Positions 17,391 through 30,319 of a stretch of 64,000 bases of DNA are shown piece after piece. Source of the DNA: Prado023 sp963714995 (GTDB lineage Bacteria; Actinomycetota; Actinomycetes; S36-B12; CAIYMF01); assembly GCA_963714995.1 (NCBI GenBank), contig CAVQQP010000019.1:1-64000 (forward strand), in the 5' to 3' direction. Position numbers and translations under genes: made by a program. Position 1 is the first letter of the stretch. Every line of letters starts with the position of its first letter. A model generated the notes under the pieces. It was not told the origin of the DNA. It saw only the letters and a program-made list of their open reading frames with translations, and ran no database searches.

Positions 17391-17933
17391 TCAGGCGTCG
17401 GCGGACCTTCCGGCCTGGCGGTCCAGGGCTTCCAGGGCCTCGGGGTTGCCCCGGACGAAGGTCCGGACATAGGCCGTCAGCGGCCCCTCGTCCAGGACTC
17501 GCCCGGATGAGCGCAGGGCACGGGCCAGCCGCGCACGCACCTCCACCAGCCGGTCCTCGGCCACCACCGCGAGCAGCGCCGTTGCGCCCACGGGCAGCGC
17601 GTCGTCGAGCAGGGTGACCAGGCCCTCCACCTCGCGATCGCGCACGCGCCGGCCCACCAGCCCGCCGATGACCGCCCCCACCGCCGCACCGACCAGCGGC
17701 AGCGCGAGGAACGCGCCGGCGACGACCCCGGCCGCCGCTCCCGTGCCGATCCCGTAGGCAAGGGTCCCGCCGTCGCCCTGCTGCAGCACCGAGCGACCCC
17801 ACCCGCGGTGCAGGATCCCCGACCCGACCACGACCTCCGGGAGCCCGCCGGGCGCAGTGAGGTCACGCAGGTCGGCGACGGCCTCGTCGGAGTCGGCGTA
17901 CAGCGCGACGAGCAGGACGTACTCCCTCGACAT
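17391..17933 (-). CDS. DUF1269-type membrane-associated protein
   Basis: A 180-residue protein. The N-terminal part (YVLLVALYADSDEAVADLRDL) resembles the DUF1269 family. A glycine/alanine-rich hydrophobic hairpin follows at about residues 65-100 (GIGTGAAAGVVAGAFLALPLVGAAVGAVIGG), then an acidic-basic alternating tail with a predicted ferredoxin-like fold. Function in the family is unknown. ATG 17933 is preferred to one four codons upstream. It converges with the UspA gene, 16 bases apart. Confidence 0.75.
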   Translation of the reverse strand: MSREYVLLVALYADSDEAVADLRDLTAPGGLPEVVVGSGILHRGWGRSVLQQGDGGTLAYGIGTGAAAGVVAGAFLALPLVGAAVGAVIGGLVGRRVRDREVEGLVTLLDDALPVGATALLAVVAEDRLVEVRARLARALRSSGRVLDEGPLTAYVRTFVRGNPEALEALDRQAGRSADA

Positions 17934-18043
17934 CGACCCCAGCACCTCCGCCCGCGTGACTCCGTGCCCACGACGCTACTCCCATCGCCGCCACACGGCC
18001 TGCGAACGCATCTCGCCCATGCGGTGCCCCCGCGGTGACTGGG

Positions 18044-18085
18044 TAGGCTGGGCCCCGACACGCCCACCCCCGGCCACAGGCCGGG
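18044..18085 (+). promoter_or_regulatory. thrS promoter box and leader hairpin
   Basis: TAGGCT at 18044-18049 fits an actinobacterial -10 box and would start transcription near 18056, giving a leader of about 48 bases. The leader holds a small perfect hairpin (CCCGGCC, loop ACA, GGCCGGG; 18069-18085). GAGGAG before ATG 18104 is the ribosome binding site. No T-box features were found, so the hairpin's function is unknown. Confidence 0.5.
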
Positions 18086-18103
18086 ATCGCACCGAGGAGT
18101 CCC

Positions 18104-20113
18104 ATGTCCGCGCAGGTCACAGTCGTCGTCGCCGGGGAGTCGCAGGTCCGGGCCATCGACGCCACCACGACCTGGGCCGACGTCCTCGCAGAGGTGATCC
18201 CCGGGCTTCGTGGAGTCGCCGTGGCCCGCGTCGATGGTGAGCTCGTGGACCTCGACCAGCCGGCTCGGGCCTTCGCGATGGTCGAGCCGGTCATGGTCAC
18301 CGACCCTGACGGCCTGCGCGTCCTGCGCCACTCGTGTGCGCACGTGATGGCCCAGGCCGTCCAGGATGTCTTCCCGGACGCCAAGCTCGGCATCGGCCCG
18401 CCCATCGAGAACGGGTTCTACTACGAGTTCGACGTGGCCGAGCCGTTCGATCCCGAGGGCCTGGCCCGCATCGAGAAGCGCATGGTCGAGATCGTCAAGT
18501 CCGGCCAGCGCTTCGTCCGCCGGGTGGTCTCCGAGGCCGACGCCCTGGTCGAGCTCGCCGACGAGCCCTACAAGTGCCGCCTGGTGGGCAGCGAGGGCGG
18601 TGCGGACGTCATGGAGGTCGGCGGCACCGAGCTGACCATCTACGACAACGTGGACATGCGCTCCGGTGAGACGGTCTGGGGCGACCTCTGCCGCGGCCCG
18701 CACGTCCCGACGACCCGGATGATCGCGCCCAACGCCTTCAAGGTCATGCGCTCCTCGGCCGCCTACTGGCTGGGCAACCAGGCCAACGAGCAGCTGCAGC
18801 GCATCTACGGCACCGCGTGGCCGGACAAGGACGGGCTGCGCGGGTACCTCACCTTCCTCGAGGAGGCCGCGAAGCGCGACCACCGCCGGCTCGGCGTCGA
18901 TCTGGACCTCTTCAGCTTCCCGGACGAGATCGGCTCGGGGCTGGCCGTGTTCCACCCCAAGGGCGGCATCATCCGCCGCACGATGGAGGACTACTCGCGC
19001 CGCCAGCACGAGGCAGCCGGGTACGAGTTCGTCTACACCCCGCACATCACCAAGGCACACCTGTTCGAGACCTCCGGGCACCTCGAGTGGTACGCCGAGG
19101 GCATGTACCCACCCATGCACATCGACGCGGAGCTCGATGCCGAGGGCAACGTCCGGCGGGCGGGCACCGACTACTACCTCAAGCCGATGAACTGCCCGTT
19201 CCACAACCTCATCTACCGCTCGCGGGGGCGCTCCTACCGCGAGCTGCCGCTGCGGCTGTTCGAGTTCGGGTCGGTGTACCGCTACGAGAAGTCCGGCGTG
19301 GTCCACGGGCTGACCCGCGTGCGCGGCATGACCCAGGACGACGCGCACATCTACTGCACCAAGGAGCAGATGGGCGCCGAGCTGCAGTCGCTGCTCGGCT
19401 TCGTCCTCGACCTGCTCAAGGACTACGGCCTCGACGACTTCTACCTCGAGCTGTCCACCCGCAACCCGGACAAGTACGTCGGTGAGATCGACGAGTGGGA
19501 GGAGGCGACCGAGGCCCTGCGGCTGGCCGCCGAGGAGTCCGGGCTGCACCTCGAGCCCGACCCGGGCGGTGCTGCCTTCTACGGCCCGAAGATCTCCGTG
19601 CAGTCCCGCGATGCGATCGGGCGGACGTGGCAGATGTCGACCATCCAGGTGGACTTCCAGCTGCCGCAGCGCTTCGAGCTCGAGTACCAGGCCGCCGACG
19701 GCACCCGGCAGCGCCCGATCATGATCCACCGCGCGCTCTTCGGCTCCGTCGAGCGGTTCATGGGCGTGCTCACCGAGCACTACGCCGGCGCCTTCCCGCC
19801 CTGGCTCGCCCCGGTCCAGGTCGTGGGCATCCCGATCACCGAGCGGCACGTCGACTACCTGGACGACGTCGCGGCGACGCTGCGTGCGGCCGGCGCGCGG
19901 GTCGAGGTGGACTCCTCCGATGACCGCATGCAGAAGAAGATCCGCAACGCCCAGAAGCAGAAGGTTCCCTACATGCTGATCGCCGGTGACGAGGACGTCG
20001 CCGCCGGCGCGGTCAGCTTCCGCTACCGCGACGGGACGCAGCGCAACGGGGTGCCGATCGCCGAGGCCGTGGCCGAGGTGGTCGCGGCCATCGCGGACCA
20101 CCGTCAGGTCTAG
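18104..20113 (+). CDS. thrS: Threonyl-tRNA synthetase
   Basis: A 669-residue class II synthetase charging tRNA-Thr. A TGS domain (1-60) is followed by the editing-type second domain with HSCAHVMAQAVQDVFPDAKLGIGP (the HxxxH site) at about 70-230. The catalytic core (about 245-535) has MNCPFHNLIYRSRGRSYREL (zinc-site Cys), the motif 2 region RVRGMTQDDAHIYC and motif 3 near PIMIHRALFGSVERF. The anticodon-binding domain closes the protein (VVGIPITERHVDYL to the end). All domains are intact, with no frameshift, unlike several neighbours. A HIT gene follows 16 bases later. Confidence 0.97.
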   Translation: MSAQVTVVVAGESQVRAIDATTTWADVLAEVIPGLRGVAVARVDGELVDLDQPARAFAMVEPVMVTDPDGLRVLRHSCAHVMAQAVQDVFPDAKLGIGPPIENGFYYEFDVAEPFDPEGLARIEKRMVEIVKSGQRFVRRVVSEADALVELADEPYKCRLVGSEGGADVMEVGGTELTIYDNVDMRSGETVWGDLCRGPHVPTTRMIAPNAFKVMRSSAAYWLGNQANEQLQRIYGTAWPDKDGLRGYLTFLEEAAKRDHRRLGVDLDLFSFPDEIGSGLAVFHPKGGIIRRTMEDYSRRQHEAAGYEFVYTPHITKAHLFETSGHLEWYAEGMYPPMHIDAELDAEGNVRRAGTDYYLKPMNCPFHNLIYRSRGRSYRELPLRLFEFGSVYRYEKSGVVHGLTRVRGMTQDDAHIYCTKEQMGAELQSLLGFVLDLLKDYGLDDFYLELSTRNPDKYVGEIDEWEEATEALRLAAEESGLHLEPDPGGAAFYGPKISVQSRDAIGRTWQMSTIQVDFQLPQRFELEYQAADGTRQRPIMIHRALFGSVERFMGVLTEHYAGAFPPWLAPVQVVGIPITERHVDYLDDVAATLRAAGARVEVDSSDDRMQKKIRNAQKQKVPYMLIAGDEDVAAGAVSFRYRDGTQRNGVPIAEAVAEVVAAIADHRQV

Positions 20114-20129
20114 CCGGGGGAGGCCAGCC

Positions 20130-20807
20130 GTGGAGCAGAACGCGTGGGACGTGCTGTGGACGCCGCACCGGATCGCCTACATCAAGGGCGAGAGCCGGCC
20201 GGCCGACACCGAGGCGGGCCCGCAGTGCCCGTTCTGCCGGACGGATGACCGCGAGGAGGGGCTGATCGTCGCCCGCGGCGAGCACACCTACGTGGTGATG
20301 AACCTCTTCCCGTACAACCCCGGGCACGTGCTCATCTGCCCGTACCGGCACGTCGCGGACTACACGGACCTCACCGTCGAGGAGTCCGGCGAGCTCAGCT
20401 GGTTCCAGTCCCGGATGATGCGCGCGATCCGCGCGGCGAGCAACCCGCAGGGGTTCAACATCGGGCTCAACCAGGGCTCGGCCGCAGGTGCTGGGATCTC
20501 CGGCCACCTGCACCAGCACATCGTCCCGCGCTGGCGCGGGGACTCGAACTTCATGACGACCGTCGGCGGCTCGCGCACGATGGTGATGCTCCTCGAGGAG
20601 TCCCGCGACCTGTTCGCCGCCGCGCTGGCCGACCTCGGACTGACCCCGCCCGACCCCCAATCTGCTTCCCTTTCCGCAATCCGCTTCCGGAATTCGGGAA
20701 GCAGATCGACGAATGGGAGGCGAATCTCGCGTGGGGCAGCCGCGCGGCGGGCGCGCGCGGGACCTATGGCCCGGCTTCGCGGCGCCGGGCCGTGGTGGGA
20801 TGGGGAC
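20130..20807 (+). CDS. HIT-family hydrolase, in frame with the following nifJ
   Basis: The GTG at 20130 follows GGGGGAGG. A zinc-ribbon-like CPFC near residue 31 precedes the HIT core (VVMNLFPYNPGHVLICPYRHV) and the histidine triad HLHQHIVPRW at about residues 128-137, as in actinobacterial Ap4A hydrolase/phosphorylase-type enzymes (Rv2613c-like). The domain ends around residue 175. The frame then continues without any stop through a 50-residue low-complexity stretch into nifJ. A stop codon is probably missing or shifted; otherwise this is a HIT-PFOR fusion. The end given is the base before the nifJ start. Confidence 0.75.
20660..20706 (+). repeat. Inverted repeat with two competing stems between HIT and nifJ
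   Basis: ATCTGCTTCCC (20660-20670) and its exact complement GGGAAGCAGAT (20696-20706) can form an 11-bp stem. A second GCTTCC at 20683-20688 can pair with the same GGAAGC, giving a mutually exclusive inner hairpin around GAATTC. The patch is AT-richer than its surroundings. It may terminate the thrS-HIT transcript or act as an attenuator for nifJ. Confidence 0.6.
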
Positions 20808-24418
<3,611 letters not shown>

Positions 24419-24422
<4 letters not shown>

Positions 24423-25423
24423 GCGTTGACCTGACCAGCACCTACCTCGGGCTGACCCTGCGCAACCCGGTGGTCGCCTCGCCCGGGCCCGTGACCGGCG
24501 ACCCGGACCAGTGGCGCCGTCTCGATGACGCCGGCGTCGGCGCGATCGTCCTGCCCAGCCTGTTCGAGGAGGAGATCGAGTCGGAGTCCTGGTGGGTCTC
24601 GGACCTGCTGGACGAGGGCCGGGACACCGTGGCCGAGGCGTCGGACTACCTGCCGGAGTTCGAGGACTACTCGATCGGCCCGGACCGCTTCCTGGACCTG
24701 GTGACCCGGGCCAAGGAGACGGTCAGCGTGCCGGTGATCGCCAGCCTGAACGGGACCACCACCGGTGGCTGGGTGAAGTACGCCGCACGCCTGGCCGATG
24801 CCGGTGCGGATGCCATCGAGCTCAACGTCTACGACGTGATCACCGATCCGCGGGTGACCGGCCTCGAGGTCGAGGACCGGGTGCTCGACCTGGTCCGTTC
24901 CGTGCGCGCCGAGGTCGCCATCCCGGTGGCGGTGAAGATCGGACCGTGGTTCAGCGCCCTGGCCAACATGGCCTGCAAGCTGGCCGGTGCCGGCGCCGAC
25001 GGCCTCGTGCTGTTCAACCGCCTCTACCAGCCCGACATCGACCTCGAGATCCCCTCCGTGCGGCCGCGGCTGATGCTCAGCGTCCCCGGGAACGTGCGGC
25101 AGTCGGTCGCGTGGATCGGGATCCTCTCCGGGCAGGTGCCGATGTCGCTGGCCGCCAGCGGGGGAGTGGACTCCGCCGATGACGTCGTGAAGCTGATCCT
25201 GGCGGGTGCCGATGCCACCATGACCACCGCGGCCCTGCTCCGGCACGGCCCGGGGCACGTCGAGGCGCTGGTGACCGGGCTGGAGCGGTGGCTCGACGAG
25301 CGCGGGTACAGCTCCGTGGCACAGGCCAAGGGATCGGTCTCGTTCAGCAAGGCGGCCGAGCCCGAGGCCTACCAGCGCGCCAACTACTACCAGACGCTGC
25401 ACTCGTGGGGCCCCGTCCGCTGA
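24419..25423 (+). CDS. Dihydroorotate dehydrogenase-like flavoprotein (nifJ partner)
   Basis: A 334-residue FMN-type TIM barrel. It begins DLTSTYLGLTLRNPVVASPGP, the DHOD signature, and later has PVIASLNGTTTGGWVKYA, DAIELNVYDV, VAVKIGPWFSALANMA, ADGLVLFNRLYQPD and AASGGVDSADDVVKLILAGA (phosphate-binding end). Proteins of this class are often found next to PFOR genes and are not pyrD itself; no partner pyrimidine genes occur here. The four-base overlap with nifJ implies coupled translation, so it may accept or deliver electrons to PFOR's ferredoxin. Substrate is unknown. Confidence 0.88.
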
Positions 25424-25447
25424 CGCCCTGCTGGCTACAGTGACCCC

Positions 25448-26744
25448 GTGACGGCGCACAGCTCGACTGGTCTGGTCGCAGCGGTCCTGTTCGCCGTGCT
25501 CGTGCTCGGGTTCACCGCGGTCGCGGCGCCCTGGGCCGGCGCCTGATCACCGCACCGCGGCGTTCGTCGTGATCGGGGCGGTCCTGGGGTTCGCGATCGA
25601 CCCCGTGGAGGGGTCCGCCACCGAGTCGGTCAAGCTGGTCGCCGAGATCACCCTGGTCCTCATCCTCTTCCATGACGCTGCCGAGGTCCGGCCGCGCGAG
25701 ATCGGCTCGGACGGCGGGCTCTATGCCCGCCTCCTGCTGATCGGGTTCCCGCTGACGATCCTGCTCGGCTACCTGATCGCCCGGGTCCTGTTCCCCGACC
25801 TGCCCGTGATGATGGCGCTGCTCCTGGCGGCGGCCCTGGCCCCGACCGACGCCGGGCTCGGCGCCCCGACGGTGCTCAACCCGGTCGTCCCGACCCGGAT
25901 GCGACGTGCACTCAACGTGGAGAGCGGGCTCAACGACGGCCTGGCGACGCCGGTCGTCCTGTTCGCGATCGCCGTGATCGCCGGCGAGGAGGGGCTGGCC
26001 CCTCGGAGCCTCACTGGTGGACGCCCTCGTCGAGCTGGCGCCTCGGGGTGGTCGCCGGCGTCGTGGTCGGGGGAGCGGGCGGCGCACTCCTGGGTTGGTC
26101 CCGGCGCCGCAGCGATGAGCACCGCCGCGAGTCGCACCCTCGGCGTGCTCATGATCCCCCTGCTGGCATACGGCGCGGCCCTGCTGCTGTCCGGGAACGG
26201 CTTCGTCGCCGCCTTCGTCTCGGGCACGGCCTTCGCCGGCTCCGCGGCGTGGATCCACGACGAGGAGACCGCGCTGCTCGGCACCGAGGAGTTCTCCGAC
26301 CTCCTGGGCTACGCGGTGTGGCTTGTGCTCGGCCTGGTCGCAGTGCCCCTGGTGTGGCGGGAGGCCAGCTGGCGGGAGCTGCTGTTCGCCGTCCTGGCCC
26401 TCACGGTGTGCGGATGCTGCCGGTGGCCCTGAGCCTGCTCGGCACTGGGCTTCGCCTCAGCACGGTCGCGTTCATCGGCTGGTTCGGTCCCCGCGGGCTG
26501 GCCTCGGTCGTGTTCGCGCTGATCTCGCTGGAGTCCCTCGAGGTCGACGACGACCTTCGCGTCGTGCTGGCCACGATCTGCCTGACGGTGCTGCTCAGCG
26601 TGGTCGCCCACGGCTTCTCGGCGCAGCCCCGCTGGCCACCCGGTACGGCGCATGGGTGGCCCGTGCCACCCCACCCGCCGAGCTGGCCGACATGGATCAG
26701 GGACGTCGAGCCGCGACACCCGCGGGGCCCGGCTGTGGCGCTGA
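25448..26744 (+). pseudogene. CPA1-type cation:proton antiporter, multiply frameshifted
   Basis: Pieces in three frames align as one NhaP-like membrane protein. GTG 25448 (TACAGT six bases upstream, likely leaderless) opens a first TM helix (LVAAVLFAVLVLGFTAVAA). Then follow VIGAVLGFAID, ITLVLILFHDAAEVR, LAAALAPTDAGLGAPTV with ALNVESGLNDGLATPVVLF (ion-binding helices, with the ND pair), SLLGTGLRLSTVAFIGWFGPRGLASVVFAL and a C-terminal RYGAWVARATPPAELADM. At least four one-base shifts separate them (near 25540, 26020, 26110, 26405 and 26640). No in-frame stops occur, so consensus error is plausible. The 3' end is approximate. Confidence 0.75.
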
Positions 26745-26753
26745 ACCCGCGCC

Positions 26754-27069
26754 TCAGTCCTCGTGGCGGATCACGCCACCGGTGAACGGGCGCCTCGGTG
26801 ATCGCCACCTTGTGCTCGGGCACGAAGTAGTTGGGGTCATCGGGAGTGCCGCGCACCTTGACCGCATTGACCAGGACGACCGCGAGGTAGGGCAGCAGGA
26901 TGCCAGCGGCGATGGCGATCCACCGCCAGAAGCCGGGCACGACGACCGCCACGACGATCGCCACCATGCGCATCCCCATGAGGAACAGGTACTGGCGCTC
27001 CCGGTGCACCAGGTCCGCCGACGGACCGGGCTGCGCCGATGTGATGCGATGCACCTCGACCCGACTCAC
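26754..27069 (-). CDS. DUF3099 membrane protein, C-terminal frameshift
   Basis: A protein of about 104 residues typical of actinobacteria: ITSAQPG motif, RQYLFLMGMRMVAIVVAVVV (TM1), FWRWIAIAAGILLPYLAVVLVNAV (TM2) and a polar tail. The expected ending APFTGGVIRHED followed by TGA at 26754-26756 appears only if one base near 26785-26792 is removed; otherwise the frame runs on to 26401. GTG 27069 has TAGGCT six bases upstream, so it is probably a leaderless start. Function unknown. It converges on the antiporter. Confidence 0.75.
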
Positions 27070-27144
27070 CCGCTCAGCCTACGACCGGGCCGCTGATACG
27101 GCATCCTGCACTGGGATGCCCACCGCCCACGACAAGGAGACCCC

Positions 27145-27357
27145 ATGACCAACCGGACCTACCGCCTCACCGAGATCGTCGGAACCAGCCCCGAGGGCGT
27201 CGACGCCGCGATCCGCAACGGGGTGAGCCGGGCAGGCAAGACCATCCGGCACATCGACTGGTTCGAGGTCGAGCAGATCCGCGGGTACGTCCGCGACGGC
27301 CAGGTCGACCACTTCCAGGTCTCGATGAAGATCGGCTTCCGGCTCGAGGACGCCTGA
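27145..27357 (+). CDS. Dodecin (second of two)
   Basis: A 70-residue dodecin: YRLTEIVGTSPEGVDAAIRNGVSRA, then DWFEVEQIRGYVRDGQVDHFQVSMKIGFRLEDA. The Trp at the binding face and the RGYVRDG loop match the flavin-binding bacterial type better than the 11.9-kb copy. AAGGAG before the ATG is a good ribosome binding site. It converges on tldE with no gap. A flavin store may suit the flavoprotein next to nifJ, but that is inference. Confidence 0.93.
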   Translation: MTNRTYRLTEIVGTSPEGVDAAIRNGVSRAGKTIRHIDWFEVEQIRGYVRDGQVDHFQVSMKIGFRLEDA

Positions 27358-28731
27358 TCAGATCGCTTCGCTGGCCGTCGAGAGGTTGAAGTCCTCGATG
27401 GCCAGCGGGGCCACCCGCGTGCGGGTGAACCAGTCGGCCCACTCCCGGGGGAGGCAGTCGACCGGTGTCCCGGCATCGGAGATCCGGTCGAGCATCCCCA
27501 GGGGGGAGTCGTTGAACCGGAAGTTCCCGGCGGCCCCGACCACCTGGCCGTCGCGGACGACGTAGACCCCGTCGCGGGTCAGGCCGGTGAGCAGCAGGCT
27601 CTGGGCGTCGACCTCGCGGATGTACCACAGGCACGTGACCAGCAGGCCGTCACCCACGCGGGCGGCGAGCTCGTCGAGGGTGCCAGAGCGACCCTCGACG
27701 CCGGCCAGGACGTTGTCCACGAAGGGCGTGTGCGCGATGCCCGCCAGCCCCGCGGAGTGCCGAGTCGTGACCAGCGCGCGCAGCGTGCCATCGGCCACCC
27801 AGTCCGTCGCGGCACGCGCCAGGCCCGCGTCGAACGTGCTCGACGCAGCCGAGGACACCGTGTCCTGGACGTGGTCGGCGCACTCCAGCCCCGGTGCGGC
27901 CGGGTCGGAGCGCAGCCAGACCGGCAGGGAGGCGAGCCGGTCACCGACGCGGGTGCCACCCCCGTGACGGCTGAACGCGCTGCGGCCCTCGACCGCGTCC
28001 CGGGCCCCGGCCGACCACAGCAGGTAGATGAGCATGTCGGCGGCTGCCGACGGTGTGAGCATCACCCGCTGCCGGCCCGGGGTCACATCGATGTGCGTCG
28101 CCTGGGCGGCAAGTCCCCGACGCACCTCCTCGGGTGCGCCGGTCAGGTCCATCTGCGTGAAGGAGCGGCCCGAGCGTCCCGCCCACGCCGACCGGCTGCC
28201 GCCGCCGGTCTTCCCGCACAGCTCGAAGCGCGCGGCTGGCTGGTCGTGGCGCAGCCGCAGGCCGCCGGTCGTCGCGAGGTAGGAGCTGGTCAGGGTGTGC
28301 TCGGCGTAGCCGAAGTGGTCGACATCTGTGGCGGGGAGCACCTCGCTGAGCAGGGCGCTGACCGGCGCGAGCTCCTCCGGGGCCGAGAGCGCCGGAGCGC
28401 GGTCCCAGGCCGGGGAGGCGGGGCGCCCGGGCACCTCGGGCGACGCATCCTGCGCCGGACCGGCACCGAGCGCCTCCGAGCGGGCCTGGGCGACGAGGAG
28501 GGCGAGGTCCTCAGCCGTGCGGACGACGGCGCTTGCCGTGCCCGACCCCACCCCGCCGCGGACCTGCGGGTGCGCCACGATGTGGACCCGCTGCTGGGCG
28601 GTCATCCCGTTGGTCGTGAGCGTCGAGTTCGCCCAGCGCAGGTTCGCGCTGGTGGTGTGCTCGACGAGCACAGTCCCTCGGTCGGGTCCGAGCAGGTCCA
28701 GCCCCCGCTCCACCAGCTCCTGGGGCCTCAT
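27358..28731 (-). CDS. TldE/PmbA-type metalloprotease subunit
   Basis: A 457-residue PmbA/TldE homologue. ATG 28731 (MRPQELVERGLDLLG) overlaps the tldD stop by 4 bp and is preferred to the longer frame. It has the N-terminal alpha/beta half and the C-terminal barrel (VMLTPSAAADMLIYLLWSAGARD, SAFSRHGGGTRVGDRLASL, CLWYIREVDAQSLLLTGLTRDGVYVV). No HExxxH is present, as expected for the non-catalytic TldE partner. With TldD it forms a heterodimer cleaving unfolded or modified peptides in the cytoplasm. Confidence 0.9.
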   Translation of the reverse strand: MRPQELVERGLDLLGPDRGTVLVEHTTSANLRWANSTLTTNGMTAQQRVHIVAHPQVRGGVGSGTASAVVRTAEDLALLVAQARSEALGAGPAQDASPEVPGRPASPAWDRAPALSAPEELAPVSALLSEVLPATDVDHFGYAEHTLTSSYLATTGGLRLRHDQPAARFELCGKTGGGSRSAWAGRSGRSFTQMDLTGAPEEVRRGLAAQATHIDVTPGRQRVMLTPSAAADMLIYLLWSAGARDAVEGRSAFSRHGGGTRVGDRLASLPVWLRSDPAAPGLECADHVQDTVSSAASSTFDAGLARAATDWVADGTLRALVTTRHSAGLAGIAHTPFVDNVLAGVEGRSGTLDELAARVGDGLLVTCLWYIREVDAQSLLLTGLTRDGVYVVRDGQVVGAAGNFRFNDSPLGMLDRISDAGTPVDCLPREWADWFTRTRVAPLAIEDFNLSTASEAI

Positions 28732-30260
28732 GCCCGGGCCTCCTGACGGGTGTTGAGCACATTGATCCCCTCGAACACGGCCACCGGACACCCGTGGCTG
28801 ACAGGGGCCACCTGCCCGGGCTGGGCCTTGCCGCAGTTCAGCGCCCCGCCCAACAGATAGGTCTGGGGCCCACCGAGCGCCGTCAGGCCGGCCCAGAACG
28901 ACGGAGTGCTCGACTGGTAGGCGACGTCGCGCACCTGCCCGACGATCTGCCCGGCGCGGATCCGGAAGAACCGCTGCCCGGTGAACTGGAAGTTGTAGCG
29001 CTGCATGTCGATCGACCAGGACTTGTCGCCCACGATGTAGAGGCCGTCCTGCACCCCGGCGATCAACGCCTGGAGGTCCGGCCCTGACGGGTCGGGCTGC
29101 AGGCTCACGTTGGGCATGCGCTGGACCGGCACATGCACCGCCGAGTCAGCGAAGGCACACCCGTTGGAGCGACCGAAGCCGTGCTCCGCGGCCATGCGGC
29201 GGTCGAGCTGGTAGCCCACGAGCGTGCCGTCGCGCACGAGGTCCCAGGACTGTGCGGCAACCCCCTCGTCATCGAAGCCGACCGTCGACAGCCCGTACGG
29301 GGCTGTGCGGTCACCGGTCACGTGCATGAGCGGGGATCCGTACTTCAGGCTGCCGAGCTGGTCCAGGGTCGCGAAGCTGCTGCCGGCGTAGTTGGCCTCG
29401 TAGCCCAGGGCCCGATCGAGCTCCGTGGCGTGCCCCACGCTCTCGTGGATCGTGAGCCACAGGTTGGTCGGGTCGATCACCAGGTCGTACCGCCCCGGCT
29501 CGACCGAGGGGGCGACGGACTTCTCGGCCAGCCACTCGGGCAGCGCCGAGAGCTCGGCGTCCCAGTCCCAGGACCCGTCGCCCACGAGGTACTCCCAGCC
29601 CCGTGCCGCGGGGGGAGAGCACGAGGCCATGTCATCGAAGCGCTCGTCGGTGATGCGATAGGCCGAGAACCCGCCCGCCACCCGCGTGCGCTGCTGCAGG
29701 GTGTCGGTCCCGGAGCTGTCGGCGTAGTACGTGATGTCCCGGAACGCGTGGAAGTCGGCATCGACGCGCTGCACGTGCGCGCTGTCCAGCAGCCGCGCGC
29801 TGCGCGCCTCGATGAGCGCCAGCACCTCGGGATCCGGGACGAGGAACGGGTCGATCCCCACCGGGTTGGCCCACACCTGACCCGCGTGGACCGGCTCGGG
29901 TGCCAGCTCCACCCGCTCGCGCGCCACCGGCGCTGCCACCCGGGCCATCGCCACCGCCAGGGCGGCCACCTCCGCCGCGGCCTCCGGCGCGACCAGGTCA
30001 CCGGCCGCGAAGCCCCAGACCCCGTCGACGAGGACCCGCACGCCCAGTCCTGTGACGCTGTCCGCCACCACCGCCAGGGGGCGGGCATCGCGGGCGGATG
30101 CCGACCGGGTCCGCTGTCGCGAGATCCGGACGTCGACGTGCTCGGCCCCCCGCGCCCGGGCCGCCTCGATCGCAGCGTGTGCGCACGCCGCCAGCGGCAG
30201 CGCCCGGAAGTCGGCCTCGATCACGTCGAGGGCCACCTGACCAGTCAGTCCCCATTCCAC
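28728..30260 (-). CDS. TldD metalloprotease, catalytic subunit
   Basis: A protein of about 510 residues. HESVGHATELD, near residue 280, supplies the zinc-binding HExxxH motif; a third ligand probably comes from the GGALNCGKAQPGQ region near the end. The N-half (AIEAARARGAEHVDVRISRQRT) is the family's fold. GTG 30260 is chosen because TACTGT lies seven bases upstream, giving a leaderless start; one more upstream ATG/GTG codon is in frame. It is followed by tldE. It is divergent from the cyanophycin-linked Mur ligase gene by 60 bases, so a role in peptide turnover near cyanophycin is possible but unproven. Confidence 0.9.
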   Translation of the reverse strand: MEWGLTGQVALDVIEADFRALPLAACAHAAIEAARARGAEHVDVRISRQRTRSASARDARPLAVVADSVTGLGVRVLVDGVWGFAAGDLVAPEAAAEVAALAVAMARVAAPVARERVELAPEPVHAGQVWANPVGIDPFLVPDPEVLALIEARSARLLDSAHVQRVDADFHAFRDITYYADSSGTDTLQQRTRVAGGFSAYRITDERFDDMASCSPPAARGWEYLVGDGSWDWDAELSALPEWLAEKSVAPSVEPGRYDLVIDPTNLWLTIHESVGHATELDRALGYEANYAGSSFATLDQLGSLKYGSPLMHVTGDRTAPYGLSTVGFDDEGVAAQSWDLVRDGTLVGYQLDRRMAAEHGFGRSNGCAFADSAVHVPVQRMPNVSLQPDPSGPDLQALIAGVQDGLYIVGDKSWSIDMQRYNFQFTGQRFFRIRAGQIVGQVRDVAYQSSTPSFWAGLTALGGPQTYLLGGALNCGKAQPGQVAPVSHGCPVAVFEGINVLNTRQEARA

Positions 30261-30319
30261 GCCGGTCACAGTAACGCCGCCAGCGGGATCCTGCGGGAGC
30301 GACGTGGCAGAGTGCGGCC

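Noticed and set aside
18056..18103. T-box riboswitch upstream of thrS
   Set aside because: The leader is under 50 bases with one small hairpin; no T-box sequence or specifier loop.
17477..20101. 874-residue minus-strand frame opposite thrS
   Set aside because: His/Asp/Val-rich composition typical of antisense frames in high-GC coding sequence; thrS is unambiguous.
19986..20129. HIT gene starting inside thrS
   Set aside because: The extra N-terminus is an Arg/Ser shadow of thrS; GTG 20130 has a strong ribosome binding site.
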